From assembly GCF_900590755.1 (NCBI RefSeq), contig NZ_UUOC01000010.1, positions 62,001 to 126,000 on the forward strand: 64,000 nt of DNA, in the 5' to 3' direction. The position numbers were made by a program, and so were the translations under genes. Below the pieces are notes generated by a model. That model was not told the origin of the DNA and did not search any database. It saw nothing but the letters and a program-made list of their open reading frames with translations. The stretch comes from Pseudomonas viridiflava. GTDB lineage: Bacteria; Pseudomonadota; Gammaproteobacteria; Pseudomonadales; Pseudomonadaceae. This document shows positions 47,607-57,321 of this stretch, in pieces; position 1 is the stretch's first letter; each line of letters starts with the position of its first letter.

Positions 47607-48095
47607 ATGAAGTTCTTGATCCGTAGTGCTGCGCTGGCTCTGCTGTGCGCCTTGCCGCTAGCAATGCCTGTTTCAGCCGAACCGATGCATGCGCAATACC
47701 TGCCTCCCGACGATCTGAATCTGCGCGAAGGCGAGCCTGAGCAGCAGCAATTGCTGCAGATCACCGAATATTCGGTGGTGGTCGGCAATCAGCGTCAATC
47801 CAACCAGACCCCGATCCCGGTAACGTCGCCCGTGTTGCTGCGCCTCAAAGGCAAGCCCATGAACAAGGGTGCGACCATCTCCGAGGTGCTGATCCATTTC
47901 GACAGTGAAAGCAAAAGCCTGAAAAAGCCGGTTTTCGACGACAAGACCCGAATCCTGAACCTGTATTACCCGGTGGCTCAATACCGCACGCTGATGGATC
48001 TGCTGCGCAACGAAAAACTCTATTGCCAGTTCCTGAGCTACGCCAACGGCCATGTCTGGGCTGATTTGCACACCGGTGCCGTGCGTACTCGTTGA
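47607..48095 (+). CDS. exported protein of unknown function (CsiV-like length)
   Basis: This 162-residue protein has a clear signal peptide (MKFLIRSAALALLCALPLAM..., cleavage near VSAEP). The mature part is polar, with LQITEYSVVVGNQRQSNQ and a C-terminal LLRNEKLYCQFLSYANGHVWAD; no motif is recognised. The start follows GGAAG. It precedes the PA4642-type gene by 67 bases on the same strand. Periplasmic location is likely; nothing more can be said. Confidence 0.75.
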   Translation: MKFLIRSAALALLCALPLAMPVSAEPMHAQYLPPDDLNLREGEPEQQQLLQITEYSVVVGNQRQSNQTPIPVTSPVLLRLKGKPMNKGATISEVLIHFDSESKSLKKPVFDDKTRILNLYYPVAQYRTLMDLLRNEKLYCQFLSYANGHVWADLHTGAVRTR

Positions 48096-48162
48096 GCCTT
48101 GAGCGGAGCCGGGGGTAAACTGCCCGCCAGTTCACATGTCCGCGATCCTGTTGGAGCACGCA

Positions 48163-48450
48163 ATGCGTAAAGATAAGAAGCAGTTGATTGGTGACGAAAT
48201 CGGCGATGAGCAGGTCAAGCAGTTCCTGGCCTTCGAACCGATTGATGCCACGTCGCCGTCCCTGCACAAGCTGATCAAGGCTTACCGTGGCCTGCGGGTC
48301 GATGATTTCGAGCGTTTCCTGGTGTTCTTCCTTGAGGCTGGCTATGACCTGGACGGCAAGGATGAGCACGGCAATGACTTCATCGCGACGATCAAGGATC
48401 AGCGCAACGCTGCCGACTACATCGAGCTGATCGAGAAAGCTCGCGGCTGA
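48163..48450 (+). CDS. PA4642 family protein
   Basis: This 95-residue protein is almost all charged and helical (KDKKQLIGDEIGDEQVKQFL, LRVDDFERFLVFFLEAGYDL) and matches the small conserved Pseudomonas family named after PA4642. The start at 48163 follows TTGGAG. It ends just before a bidirectional terminator shared with mqo. Function unknown. Confidence 0.85.
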   Translation: MRKDKKQLIGDEIGDEQVKQFLAFEPIDATSPSLHKLIKAYRGLRVDDFERFLVFFLEAGYDLDGKDEHGNDFIATIKDQRNAADYIELIEKARG

Positions 48451-48468
48451 AGATGACTGTTTCGGCAT

Positions 48469-48496
48469 AAAAAAACGCCCCTAGGGGCGTTTTTTT
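48469..48496. terminator. bidirectional terminator between PA4642-type gene and mqo
   Basis: AAAAACGCCCC-TA-GGGGCGTTTTT is a perfect stem with A/T tracts on both sides, serving the convergent genes. Confidence 0.9.
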
Positions 48497-48508
48497 ATGG
48501 GGCAAACA

Positions 48509-50017
48509 TCACGCGAAGCTTTGGGTTTCGCTGTGCTTTTCAACCAGTTCCAGGCGTTCGTTGTTCTCGGTGCTGACGCGCTCGTACAGCTGGGCGTCGG
48601 TCTCCAGAGCCTTTTCCCGCGCCGGGAATATTTCGTTGAGCTTGGCAGCCCAGGCGCCATGGGTTTTTTCCGGGAAGCAGCGTTCGATCAGATCCAGCAT
48701 GATCGAAACCGTGACCGAAGCACCGGGCGAAGCGCCGAGCAGGGCAGCAAGGGAACCGTCCTTGGCCGAAACCAGTTCAGTACCGAATTGCAGAATGCCG
48801 CCTTTCTTCGGATCCTTCTTGATGATCTGCACGCGCTGACCGGCCACTTCCAGGCGCCAGTCCTCGGCCTTCGCTTCAGGATAGAAACGGCGCAGGGAAT
48901 CCAGACGCTGCTCCATGGACTGCATCACTTCACTGACCAGGTATTTGGTCAGGTCCATGTTGTCGCGAGCCACCGCCAGCATCGGCTTGATGTTAGCAAC
49001 GCGCACCGACAGTGGCAGGTCGAGGAACGAACCGTGCTTGAGAAACTTGGTGGTGAAGCCCGCATAAGGTCCGAACAGCAGCGACTTCTTGCCATCCACC
49101 ACGCGGGTGTCCAGGTGCGGCACGGACATGGGCGGCGAGCCCACTGCGGCCTGGCTGTAGACCTTGGCCTGGTGATGCTTGACCACTTCCGGGTTGTCGC
49201 AACGCAGCCACTGGCCGCTGACCGGGAAACCGCCGAAGCCTTTGCTTTCTTCGATGCCGGACATCTGCAACAGCGGCAAGGCCGCGCCACCAGCGCCCAG
49301 GAATACGAACTTGGCGTCGATTTCACGGGTGCTGCCGCTGTTCACGTCCTTGATGCTGACGCTCCAGCCATCTCCTTTACGGCTCAGACCGGTTACGCGC
49401 TTGCAATACTTGACCTGGGCGTCAGGGGTGCTGGTCAGGTGCTTGAGCAACTGATTGGTCAGGTTGCCGAAATTCACGTCGGTACCATTCATCACACGGG
49501 TCGCGGCGATCTGCTCATCGGCTGGGCGGCCGGGCATCATCAGCGGCATCCACTCGGCGAGGGTGGCCTTGTCTTCGGTGTATTCCATGGACGAGAAAGC
49601 ATGGTGCTTGTGCATGGCTTCGAAGCGGGTCTTGAGGAAGGCAACGCCTTTCTCGCCCTGCACGAAACTCAGGTGAGGCACCGGGCTGATAAAGGACTTC
49701 GAGGAGCCGAAGGTGCCTTTTTGCGTCAGATAAGCCCAGAACTGCTTCGAGACTTCGAACTGGGTGTTGATCTGCACGGCTTTTTTGATATCGATGGAGC
49801 CATCGGCGCCCGGCGGTGTGTAGTTGAGTTCACACAGCCCGGCATGACCGGTACCAGCGTTGTTCCACGGGTTGGAACTCTCCGCAGCGCCTGAGTCCAT
49901 CAGCTCAACGACTTCCAGCTTGATGCCGGGGTCGAGCTCCTTGAGCAGTACGGCAAGGGTGGCACTCATGATGCCTGCCCCAACCAATACCACATCGACT
50001 GCTTCGTTATGCGCCAT
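48509..50017 (-). CDS. mqo: malate dehydrogenase (quinone)
   Basis: This 502-residue FAD-dependent membrane-associated enzyme oxidises malate to oxaloacetate and passes electrons to quinone. It has [22 protein letters not shown] near 8-29 and the family stretch [20 protein letters not shown] near 50-69. It ends at the shared terminator and is preceded by a long gap (50018-50753). Confidence 0.95.
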   Translation of the reverse strand: MAHNEAVDVVLVGAGIMSATLAVLLKELDPGIKLEVVELMDSGAAESSNPWNNAGTGHAGLCELNYTPPGADGSIDIKKAVQINTQFEVSKQFWAYLTQKGTFGSSKSFISPVPHLSFVQGEKGVAFLKTRFEAMHKHHAFSSMEYTEDKATLAEWMPLMMPGRPADEQIAATRVMNGTDVNFGNLTNQLLKHLTSTPDAQVKYCKRVTGLSRKGDGWSVSIKDVNSGSTREIDAKFVFLGAGGAALPLLQMSGIEESKGFGGFPVSGQWLRCDNPEVVKHHQAKVYSQAAVGSPPMSVPHLDTRVVDGKKSLLFGPYAGFTTKFLKHGSFLDLPLSVRVANIKPMLAVARDNMDLTKYLVSEVMQSMEQRLDSLRRFYPEAKAEDWRLEVAGQRVQIIKKDPKKGGILQFGTELVSAKDGSLAALLGASPGASVTVSIMLDLIERCFPEKTHGAWAAKLNEIFPAREKALETDAQLYERVSTENNERLELVEKHSETQSFA

Positions 50018-50753
50018 TAACGCGTCTCCAAAATCTGCAGCACCAAATTGACGGCATACGATCCCGAGGGCAGATGCCTGGTCGCGGGGCTTTGTTCAAA
50101 GTTGTGCCCCGATGACCATGGCCAGGATCAGCATGTCCGATTCTTCGCAATTCTTCGCATTTCAACGGAGGCCACTGAACGGACATGAATGAGGTTCATC
50201 AAGGCAGCATGAACGCATTTTTCAGTCCGGTCAGCCATTCGACTATCGTCAAGGCTTCCGGTTATGCAACCAAATCCGTAGTGGACAGGCCTCAGGCTCC
50301 GGTTGTGGAGACTGCGCAGCAGCGCTCGATCCTGTGCAATGGGGCTGGGTGAGATGCTAATGGTGCATTTACAAACGCGTAACTGTTCATTTGCTCGCCA
50401 CACTCTTGTGAAGTAGTGAAACCCGTTTTTTCACGTCCTTTTGGGAACGTGAATCTCAACCTCAAAAAGGGCTGCATGATGGCAGCACCGGCAGATCACT
50501 GCATGCAGATTAAGGCGTTGAGGGGCCGCAAAGGTTCGAAAAGTTTCGAGCTTTCAGCGCCGACCAACGAGCACATCTGCGTGCAAATGACCTGTGTGGG
50601 CGACTCTCTGTGGGCGTTACGAAGGCGCTAATCCGGGGATTAGCCATGCTGCGAGGCCCGATCAGGAGACGTCCTTATAGTCGGGCGGAGATTATAGCGA
50701 TGAAACGACAGGAATTGATCTGATTAAGTGACTTTTATTTATTGACTATGCAG
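50018..50753. other. 736-base gap upstream of mqo without a confident gene
   Basis: Nothing certain is encoded here. It has an imperfect hairpin with TTCACGT/ACGTGAA arms (50430-50454) and a perfect eight-pair dyad GCTAATCC-GG-GGATTAGC (50627-50644). A minus-strand TATAAT (CGCTATAATC, near 50692) could start an RNA towards mqo. A weak open frame at 50476-50631 is listed separately. A long mqo leader or a small RNA are both possible. Confidence 0.4.
50476..50631 (+). CDS. doubtful small ORF of 51 residues
   Basis: An ATG at 50476 (second ATG at 50479) follows AAAAAGG at good spacing and reads MMAAPADHCMQIKALRGRKG..., ending with TAA inside a dyad. No family is recognised. Composition is basic and Cys-containing. 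It is listed because it has a sound ribosome site in an otherwise empty region; it may well be chance. Confidence 0.22.
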   Translation: MMAAPADHCMQIKALRGRKGSKSFELSAPTNEHICVQMTCVGDSLWALRRR

Positions 50754-50987
50754 TCAGGCCGCATACAGACGCAGCGGCGAAGTGCGCTCAGGGCGCGGGA
50801 TCACGCGGGCATTGTTCGGCAGCGGATTGCCCAGCCAGGAGAGTTTCTGCTCGGTGATTTCCACCCAGCCCTGACCTTGCGGCTGTTGGCGGCATTGTTT
50901 GAACGCCTGACAGATCCCGCTGGCATCCAGACGTGCATAGTGGCGATCGTTACGGCGCGAATTGAACAATGACCAGAGAATGTCCAT
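50754..50987 (-). CDS. conserved small protein of unknown function
   Basis: This 77-residue protein (MDILWSLFNSRRNDRHYARLD...) starts at 50987 after CAGGAG at good spacing. The reading frame upstream of this ATG has no credible start. It is soluble, with basic and Gln-rich sections and a tail RVIPRPERTSPLRLYAA. It looks like a small protein kept in Pseudomonas but no domain is recognised. Confidence 0.65.
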   Translation of the reverse strand: MDILWSLFNSRRNDRHYARLDASGICQAFKQCRQQPQGQGWVEITEQKLSWLGNPLPNNARVIPRPERTSPLRLYAA

Positions 50988-51160
50988 GGGCGGCTCCTGT
51001 TGATGTGAGCACAAGCTTGCTAGACCCACGTGACATGCTGATGACGGCGGCGTTGCTGAACCATTGCACGCGCGTAGTGGTCGGATTTTCAACTGGTTGG
51101 CGGTAGCTGCAGGCCGCTATACTGCGGCATATTTTGTGCCTGGCCCATGGAGAGATGAGC

Positions 51161-51742
51161 ATGCTGCGTCGCATTGTGTTTGGTTTGCTTGCTGTAACAA
51201 GTTTGACGCTGGTCGGCTGTGCCCACAGCCCGCAACAACTGAGCCCGCAACCCAAGCTGAACGCTCAGTTCGCCGCTGTCGGTCGTGGCCAGCCCGTGGT
51301 GGTGCGTGTGGTCGATGGTCGTCCGAGCCCGACGCTGGGCACTCGTGGCGGCATGTACCCGGAAACCAGCGCAGTGAGTGTCTCCAGCGCTGATGTGCTG
51401 CCCAAGTTGCAGGCTCAGGCTGAAGCGGCGGTGCGTCTGCTCGGCTTCACCCCTTCGTCCAGCGGCAGCGGTGCGACATTGACCGTTACCCTGGCGGATC
51501 TGAAATACCAATCGCCAAAAGAAGGTCTTTACGTGACCGAAGCGACGATCAGCTCGACATTCCGCGCTGACGTGCAGAACAACGGTCGCAACTACTCGGG
51601 TCGCTACGCGGCTTCTCTGGATCAGCGCTTCGGCATGGCGCCCAACCAGGAAACCAATACACGATTGGTCAGCGATGTCTTGAGCGACGCCCTGACCCGT
51701 CTGTTCCAGGATCAGACCATTGGTAACACGCTGGCTCAGTAA
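51161..51742 (+). CDS. YajG family lipoprotein
   Basis: This 193-residue lipoprotein has a lipobox (LTLVGC, cysteine near 18) and the YajG pattern PVVVRVVDGRPSPTLGTRGG followed by a beta-rich body. The start at 51161 has GGAG eight bases upstream; an ATG at 51155 is too close. Outer-membrane location is likely, function unknown. A strong terminator follows. Confidence 0.85.
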   Translation: MLRRIVFGLLAVTSLTLVGCAHSPQQLSPQPKLNAQFAAVGRGQPVVVRVVDGRPSPTLGTRGGMYPETSAVSVSSADVLPKLQAQAEAAVRLLGFTPSSSGSGATLTVTLADLKYQSPKEGLYVTEATISSTFRADVQNNGRNYSGRYAASLDQRFGMAPNQETNTRLVSDVLSDALTRLFQDQTIGNTLAQ

Positions 51743-51756
51743 CTTCAGCGCGGTAG

Positions 51757-51793
51757 CAAAAAGCCCGGCTCTCGTGAGAGGCCGGGCTTTTTT
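51757..51793 (+). terminator. terminator after the YajG lipoprotein gene
   Basis: AAAAAGCCCGGCTCTC-GTGA-GAGGCCGGGC-type stem (one bulge) followed by TTTTTT on the plus strand, 16 bases after the stop. Confidence 0.88.
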
Positions 51794-51825
51794 GTGGACT
51801 ACCGATGGCACTTGCTCCTTGGGAC

Positions 51826-51956
51826 CCTGTGGGAGGTTCCATCTTCGCCTGCAATACACATTTCTTGTGGGACCGGCTTTAGCCGGGAAGACGGCATTTC
51901 TGGCGACGCATATGCAGAGAATGTCCCGGCCTCTTCCCGGCTAAAGCCGGTCCCAC
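51826..51956. repeat. REP pair with an extra flanking unit
   Basis: GTGGGACCGGCTTTAGCCGGGAAG (51866) and its inverted partner (ending 51956) flank a 43-base spacer. The 40 bases before it (CTGTGGGAG(A/G)TTCCATCTT...TGCAAT) recur, inverted, beside the REP pair at 54762-54931. Confidence 0.85.
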
Positions 51957-51998
51957 TTTGGAATGCCGCCCACTCCAACAGATCAACGACTACATTAA

Positions 51999-52205
51999 TC
52001 AAGCCGCCTGCTGATAAAACTCCAGAAAGCTGAATCCGGTATGCAGGTCCATGTCCGGCAGGTCGTGATGCTGGTGGCCGCCGAGGGCGCAGTAGACCAG
52101 CCAGTGGCGGTCTTGCACGTTGAACGCCAGGCCGTTGATCAAGTCTTCCTGCTCATCGCTCGGGGCGATCAGATAGAGCCGGTCCTGATTTTTTGCATGC
52201 AGCAT
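51999..52205 (-). CDS. conserved small protein of unknown function
   Basis: This 68-residue protein starts at 52205 after TGGAGC. It reads LHAKNQDRLYLIAPSDEQED..., with a His-rich GGHQHHDLPDMDLHTGF near 45-61 that could bind metal. No family name is recognised. It stands alone between a REP pair and the acyltransferase terminator. Confidence 0.65.
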   Translation of the reverse strand: MLHAKNQDRLYLIAPSDEQEDLINGLAFNVQDRHWLVYCALGGHQHHDLPDMDLHTGFSFLEFYQQAA

Positions 52206-52301
52206 GACAAGCTCCAGAGGGGGCGAGGTCTTGCCTCGAAGGGAGCCATACAGTGCCCGGTTCAGGTTACGGTTAGGTGACTGCCCGCAGAATTGTCCGA
52301 C

Positions 52302-52334
52302 AAAAAAGGCGCTCAGAGTTGAGCGCCTTTTTTT
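52302..52334. terminator. bidirectional terminator after the acyltransferase gene
   Basis: AAAAAAGGCGCTCA-GAGT-TGAGCGCCTTTTTTT is a perfect stem with A/T tracts on both sides, 16 bases after the minus-strand acyltransferase stop. Confidence 0.9.
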
Positions 52335-52349
52335 GCATCGACGCACCGA

Positions 52350-53513
52350 TCAGAGCGCAATGCCAGCCTTGACCCGATACTGATTGCGCACCGGGGTGGC
52401 GTATTGCAGCACCAGGTACGGGCGATGTTCTTCCGGGCACTCGTCAAGGCGGCGCTGCCATTCTTCCTGGGCCTTGGCCAGTTCCTGCGCCGGGAATACG
52501 TCCTTGGCCAGTGGCACATTGAGCGCCGGATCAGCGTCGGCCCATTGCGCATACGCCAGGTAATGCACTGGGAACAGGCGATAACCGCCGAGAATCTGCC
52601 GATCCATCTCGATTGCCAGCGCTTTAGTGTCTTCGAACAGCTCGGTGATCGGCGGCGCGAAGTTCACATGCACGCGGCCTTTGTAGCCGGTGATGCCCAG
52701 GGCGATGCTCACATCATCTTCGCCCGGCACCTTGGCGTAACTGCCGGTGGTGGCGCGGATATAGAGCTCGCGGGCTTTGGCATGATCGCAAGGGTCGTAC
52801 TCGTAGCTGATCGACACCGGCGTCAGGTTCAGCGAACGAATCACCTCGGCGAAGGGCTCGTCCTTGCGGCTCATGTGGAACATTTTCAAGATCGCCGATT
52901 CGGTGCGGTCGTCGCCGTCTTTGGCGCGGCCTTCAGCCTGGGCAATCCAGATTGACTGGCAGTCATTACGAATCGAATGGTTGATGTACGCCGACAGCAA
53001 CTGATAAGCGGCCATCTTTTCCCGGCGGCCGATGATGGAACGGTGCACGATAAAGCTCTTGTTCAGACGCATCAGGTCGCTGACGAAGGGCTTTTGCAGC
53101 AGATTGTCACCAATGGCAATGCGCGGCGTCGGCAATCCAGCGTGATACACGGCGTAATTGACGAAAGCCGGGTCCATGACGATGTCCCGGTGGTTGGCCA
53201 GAAACAGATAGGCGCTGCCGGATTTGAACTGCTCGACGCCGGTATAGGTCACACCGTCGGTGGCGCGCTCGATCGTGTGATCGACGTAGTACTCGACCTT
53301 GTCCTGCAGCGTGGCGACTGAATTGATGCCTACGAACTGGCGGCGCAACTTGCGGGCAATGACGGGCTGCAAAGCCCAGCCTAGAGCTCCTGCAAGGCGC
53401 GGGAAGCGGAAGCGGGTCAGGATCGAGAGAAACTCTTTGTCGCTGAGCAGGCGCGCAAGCACCGCGGAGACTTCAGCGTCGTTGTAAGGTCGGATGGCAT
53501 CAAATTCGCCCAT
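52350..53513 (-). CDS. 1-acylglycerol-3-phosphate acyltransferase-like protein
   Basis: This protein of about 387 residues belongs to the PlsC-like acyltransferases. It shows AYLFLANHRDIVMDPAF near 100-116 (the HRD-containing active-site block; spacing His-x5-Asp differs from the usual His-x4-Asp), IAIGDNLLQKPF near 133 and WIAQAEGRAKDG near 190 (the EGxR-type block). It is longer than classical PlsC (about 240). Substrate uncertain. The second of two adjacent ATGs (53513) has better ribosome-site spacing. Confidence 0.85.
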   Translation of the reverse strand: MGEFDAIRPYNDAEVSAVLARLLSDKEFLSILTRFRFPRLAGALGWALQPVIARKLRRQFVGINSVATLQDKVEYYVDHTIERATDGVTYTGVEQFKSGSAYLFLANHRDIVMDPAFVNYAVYHAGLPTPRIAIGDNLLQKPFVSDLMRLNKSFIVHRSIIGRREKMAAYQLLSAYINHSIRNDCQSIWIAQAEGRAKDGDDRTESAILKMFHMSRKDEPFAEVIRSLNLTPVSISYEYDPCDHAKARELYIRATTGSYAKVPGEDDVSIALGITGYKGRVHVNFAPPITELFEDTKALAIEMDRQILGGYRLFPVHYLAYAQWADADPALNVPLAKDVFPAQELAKAQEEWQRRLDECPEEHRPYLVLQYATPVRNQYRVKAGIAL

Positions 53514-53622
53514 CATGCTCTCTTGTAGGGGGTGAAAAATAATTAGGGATGGTCTGAAAAATGCGTCCAGACTCCATCTTCAAAGAGCGCGATTATACGC
53601 ACAACTGACTCCGGAGACCGCG

Positions 53623-53805
53623 ATGCAGGAAATTCAGGATTATGACTGCCCCTACTGCGGCGAACCGGTGGAAGCCGTGCTGGATTTGTCCGGTGGCGAC
53701 CAGCAATACATCGAGGATTGCCCGGTGTGCTGCAGGCCTATCGTGTTCGACCTGCAAACCGACGGCGAAGACTGGAACCTGGCTGTTCGCAGCGAGAACG
53801 AATAA
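53623..53805 (+). CDS. CPXCG motif-containing cysteine-rich protein
   Basis: This 60-residue protein has CPYCGEP (residues 7-13) and CPVCCRP (30s), two CPxC knuckles expected to bind zinc, followed by a short acidic tail. The start follows GGAG. Its stop overlaps the start of the DUF2007 gene (TAATG). Function unknown. The promoter region contains the frequent GCGCGATTATACGC -10-type sequence near 53588. Confidence 0.9.
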   Translation: MQEIQDYDCPYCGEPVEAVLDLSGGDQQYIEDCPVCCRPIVFDLQTDGEDWNLAVRSENE

Positions 53806-54077
53806 TGCAGAAAATCTACGAGCCGGAAAACCTCATGGAGGCCGAGCTGCTGCAAGGCATGCTGGCCAGTGAAGGCATTGAAGCCCACGTGACCGGCCGG
53901 CATTTGCTGGGCGGCCTTGGCGAGCTGCCGGCGCTGGGCCTGCTGGGCGTCAGCGTGGATAACGATGATGTGGAACGGGCGCGAGAGTTGATCACTGCGT
54001 ACAATGCGGCGCTGCCCTTCTTCAGTGAAGAGCCCGGTAATGAACCGGACAATTATCCCGACGTGCTGGTGTGTTGA
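53805..54077 (+). CDS. DUF2007 putative signal-transducing protein
   Basis: This 90-residue protein fits DUF2007: KIYEPENLMEAELLQGMLASEGIEAHVTG at the N-terminus and a GVSVDNDDVERARELI section. It overlaps the CPXCG gene by one base, so both are translated together. The family is described as possibly signal-transducing; no direct function is known. Confidence 0.88.
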   Translation: MQKIYEPENLMEAELLQGMLASEGIEAHVTGRHLLGGLGELPALGLLGVSVDNDDVERARELITAYNAALPFFSEEPGNEPDNYPDVLVC

Positions 54078-54106
54078 TCGTCGCCTGAAAAGAGTCTTGT
54101 TGCCCC

Positions 54107-54736
54107 ATGTGTGGACGTTATGCGCTGTTTCGTTGGACGCCCGCTTTCGCGGCCTTGCCCGGTTTCCCGGCAGACCAGCAGGCGCAATGGAATATCTCTC
54201 CTGCGGATTCAGTGCTGATGTTGCGCGCCGGTGCCGCAGCAGATGGTGATCTTGAACTGGCCAGAGCACGCTGGGGCCTGACCCCGCCGTGGCTGACTGA
54301 CTTGTCTCGCACACCCGCCCATGCCCGGGCCGAAACCATCGCCGAGCAACCGATGTTCCGTGATGCGTTTCGCCTGCGCCGTTGCCTGTTGCCAGCCAAC
54401 GGCTTTTACGAATGGCGCGGCACCACCCGCAAGCACCCGTTCTGGTTGACGCCGGGGGAGGGCTCGGCGCTGTTTTTTGCGGCAATCTGGGAAGCGTATC
54501 CGGTGCAGGGTCATACCTGGCTGAGCGTGGCTGTGGTGACGCAACTTGCCGCCAGCCAGCGGCGACCGCTGATCCTCGATGCCCAGGGCCAGAAAGACTG
54601 GTTGAACCCCGAGACCCCGCTGCCGACCCTTCAAGCCTTGCTCGCCAGCCCGCAAATCGCCCTGCGCGAACGGCCGCTGGCCAACTTGATCAACGACCCG
54701 AAACTCAACGCGCCAGAGTGTTTGACGCCGTTGTAG
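54107..54736 (+). CDS. SOS response-associated peptidase family protein (YedK/HMCES)
   Basis: This 209-residue protein starts MCGRYALF, with the catalytic Cys2 that crosslinks to abasic sites in single-stranded DNA. It continues with ARAETIAEQPMFRDAF near 66, PANGFYEWRG near 90 (catalytic Glu) and a later His in the C-terminal third. It protects abasic sites at replication forks. Third gene after the CPXCG and DUF2007 pair (29-base gap). Confidence 0.93.
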   Translation: MCGRYALFRWTPAFAALPGFPADQQAQWNISPADSVLMLRAGAAADGDLELARARWGLTPPWLTDLSRTPAHARAETIAEQPMFRDAFRLRRCLLPANGFYEWRGTTRKHPFWLTPGEGSALFFAAIWEAYPVQGHTWLSVAVVTQLAASQRRPLILDAQGQKDWLNPETPLPTLQALLASPQIALRERPLANLINDPKLNAPECLTPL

Positions 54737-54761
54737 AAAGTTGCAGCAGCTCGGCGGGCCT

Positions 54762-54931
54762 GTGGGAGATTCCATGTTGGCCTGCGATGCATTTTTCAGT
54801 GGGACCGGCTTCAGCCGGGATGAGGCCGGTACACCCGCCCGAAATTGATCGCGTTAAATGCCGCCTTCCCGGCTAAAGCCGGTCCCACAAGAAATGTGCA
54901 TTGCAGGCCAAGATGGAATCTCCCACAGGTC
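54762..54931. repeat. nested REP structure
   Basis: An inner REP pair (GTGGGACCGGCTTCAGCCGGGA, 54799-54889) is enclosed by an outer inverted repeat (TGTGGGAGATTCCATGTTGGCC and its counterpart ending 54929). The composite fills the convergent gap between the YedK-type gene and the chemoreceptor gene. Confidence 0.85.
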
Positions 54932-54950
54932 GGCGTTCCAACAATTCGGC

Positions 54951-57092
54951 CTAAACCCTGAACTGATTGATCAACCGCCGCTGCTGCTCGGCCAGTTTGG
55001 TCAGTTCGGCGCTGGCCTGGCTGGATTCGGTGGCACCGCCCGCGACTTCGTTGGCAACCTGGCCGATGTTGGTCACGTTGCGGTTGATGTCTTCGGCAAC
55101 GGCGCTTTGCTCCTCAGCGGCGCTGGCGATCTGGGTGTTCATGTCATTGATCACCGACACCGCTTTGGTAATGGTGTCCAGTGCCTGCGCTGCCTGAGCG
55201 GCATGCCCGACGCTTTCCTGGGTTCGATTCTGGCTGTCCTCCATGACCTGCACTACCTGGCGCGTGCCGCTTTGCAGCTGCTGGATCATGCTCTGGATTT
55301 CCTGGGTTGCCTGCTGGGTCTTCTGCGCCAGGTTGCGAACCTCGTCGGCCACCACGGCAAAGCCCCGGCCCTGTTCGCCGGCCCGTGCGGCTTCGATGGC
55401 GGCGTTGAGTGCCAGCAGATTGGTCTGTTCAGCAATGCCGCGAATCGTCGTCAGGATCGCGTTGATGTTCTCGCTATCCGCAGCAAGGGTCTGCACGACA
55501 CTCACGGCCCGGCCGATTTCCGAAGCCAGGGCGCTGATGGAGTTCGAGGTGTTCTGCACAATCTCCAGGCCCTGATTCGCCGCACCGTCGGCGTGATGCG
55601 CGGCCTGTGCCGCCTGGGTTGCATTGCGCGCCACGTCTTGCGCGGTGGCGGTCATCTCGTGCACCGCGGTGGCCACCAGTTCGATTTCCGACATCTGCTT
55701 ATGCACGCCCTGATTGGTGCGGATCGCGATATCGGCCGTGTGTTCTGAAGAGTCGCTGACTTTCTGCACCGAGGTCACCACCTGGCTGATCATGGCTTGC
55801 AGCTTGCTCAGGAAGGTATTGAAACGCACGGCGATCTGCCCGACTTCATCGGTGCGGTCGCTGGTCAGGCGTTTGGTCAGATCACCTTCGCCCTGAGCAA
55901 TGTCATCGAGCATCAGCACCATCTGTTTGAGTGGGCTGGCAATCCCGCGTGCCACCAGCCAGATCACCAGCAAGCCCAGGGCGGCGATGATCAGCCCGAC
56001 TACGGTCATGCCGACGATGTCGGTATTGCGCTGTGCGGCCAGGTCGCTTTGCAGTTTGGTGAGGTCGGCCATGACGGCGGTCAGCGGCAGCTGGATCATC
56101 AAGGTCCAGCGGGCATCGGTGGCACCGATACCGAACGGCATGTACACCTCGATATGCCCGTGTTCCTTGTCGACGTCATAACGGACTTCGCCGAGGCTGA
56201 TCTTGCTCAGATTGTCGACTTCGTTGGCATCCAGGATGGTAGTGGCTTTCTGGCCGAGCTTGGTCGGGTCCTTGGTGTAAGCCACCAGCCCGCCATTGGT
56301 GGCGATAAGCGCCATCTCGCCTGCGCCGTCGTACAGTTTTTTGTCGGCGGCAGTGAGCATGTCCTGAATGAAGTTGACCGAGAGGTCGGCCCCGACGATG
56401 CCCTGGAACGTACCGTTGATCATGATTGGCGTGATGAATGACGAAAGCATTACCACTTTGCCGCCGAGCGGGTAGGGGGCCGGGTCGATGACGCAGGGCT
56501 TTTTGGTCTCTTTCGAGCAAAAATAATATTCGCTGGAGCGCACGCCGGTGGAGAGCAGCGTCTGATCCTCCAGGCTGGCCAGTTTTTCCAGGGCAAGACT
56601 GCCATCGGTGTTGCGATACCACCAAGGCATGAAGCGGCCGTTTTTGGGATCGACGCCTTTGTCTGTCGCGCCGATGTACGCCGCGTCATTGTGATCCACC
56701 GCGTTGGGTTCCCAGCCGATGTACGCTCCGAGCACTTTGCTGTTTTGCTCGACGGTATTGCGCAGCAGGTTGAGCATCTGCTCGCGGCTGATCTGTAATT
56801 GCGCCTGGCCCTGAGCGTTGTTGATGCCGAGCAGGGCGTTGGTGTTAGCCAGGCCGGCGGCGATCTGCAATGGGGTTTCCAGTTCGCGTTTGATTTCACT
56901 GGCCTGAGTCTGGGCCAGGGCGCTGAGGCGCTGCTGCATGGCTTGTTCGAACTGCGCCTGGGTGCGTTCATCCACCAGGCTTTGGGTTCGCTCGCTGGCA
57001 AACAATGAGTACAGCACCAGCGCGGCGACCACCGAGAGCACGATTGCACCCGCCAGAGCTGCGATTGAAAACTGAATGGACTTGAACTTCAT
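54951..57092 (-). CDS. methyl-accepting chemotaxis protein with Cache sensor
   Basis: This 713-residue receptor has a first membrane helix (about 9-31), a large periplasmic double-Cache domain (35-345), a second helix (about 365-390, [19 protein letters not shown]), a HAMP domain and a cytoplasmic signalling domain. The signalling hairpin tip is [28 protein letters not shown] near 545-575. The sensor resembles polyamine/histamine receptors of the TlpQ/McpU kind, but the ligand cannot be fixed. The start at 57092 has GGAG seven bases upstream. Confidence 0.92.
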   Translation of the reverse strand: MKFKSIQFSIAALAGAIVLSVVAALVLYSLFASERTQSLVDERTQAQFEQAMQQRLSALAQTQASEIKRELETPLQIAAGLANTNALLGINNAQGQAQLQISREQMLNLLRNTVEQNSKVLGAYIGWEPNAVDHNDAAYIGATDKGVDPKNGRFMPWWYRNTDGSLALEKLASLEDQTLLSTGVRSSEYYFCSKETKKPCVIDPAPYPLGGKVVMLSSFITPIMINGTFQGIVGADLSVNFIQDMLTAADKKLYDGAGEMALIATNGGLVAYTKDPTKLGQKATTILDANEVDNLSKISLGEVRYDVDKEHGHIEVYMPFGIGATDARWTLMIQLPLTAVMADLTKLQSDLAAQRNTDIVGMTVVGLIIAALGLLVIWLVARGIASPLKQMVLMLDDIAQGEGDLTKRLTSDRTDEVGQIAVRFNTFLSKLQAMISQVVTSVQKVSDSSEHTADIAIRTNQGVHKQMSEIELVATAVHEMTATAQDVARNATQAAQAAHHADGAANQGLEIVQNTSNSISALASEIGRAVSVVQTLAADSENINAILTTIRGIAEQTNLLALNAAIEAARAGEQGRGFAVVADEVRNLAQKTQQATQEIQSMIQQLQSGTRQVVQVMEDSQNRTQESVGHAAQAAQALDTITKAVSVINDMNTQIASAAEEQSAVAEDINRNVTNIGQVANEVAGGATESSQASAELTKLAEQQRRLINQFRV

Positions 57093-57321
57093 AGGAGCTC
57101 CATGGGGAAGTGCGGCCATAAGACACTATCGGCCGAGGGTTTCCGAATCGTGAACAGATCCATTCAAATGGGCGTAGATGGTGATGAAAGGTCGTATCTG
57201 GATATGTATCAAGATGGGAACCATTCGGTGACTGAGCTGACAAACTGGGCTATCGGCCAGTATCTGGCGCATCACGCTTTCACCGCCTAGGATGATCGCC
57301 ATGTTCAGAGGGAGATCCATC

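Noticed and set aside
50292..50477. Minus-strand 61-codon frame upstream of mqo
   Set aside because: Poor ribosome site, no known domain and an unstructured composition; left as part of the unassigned gap.
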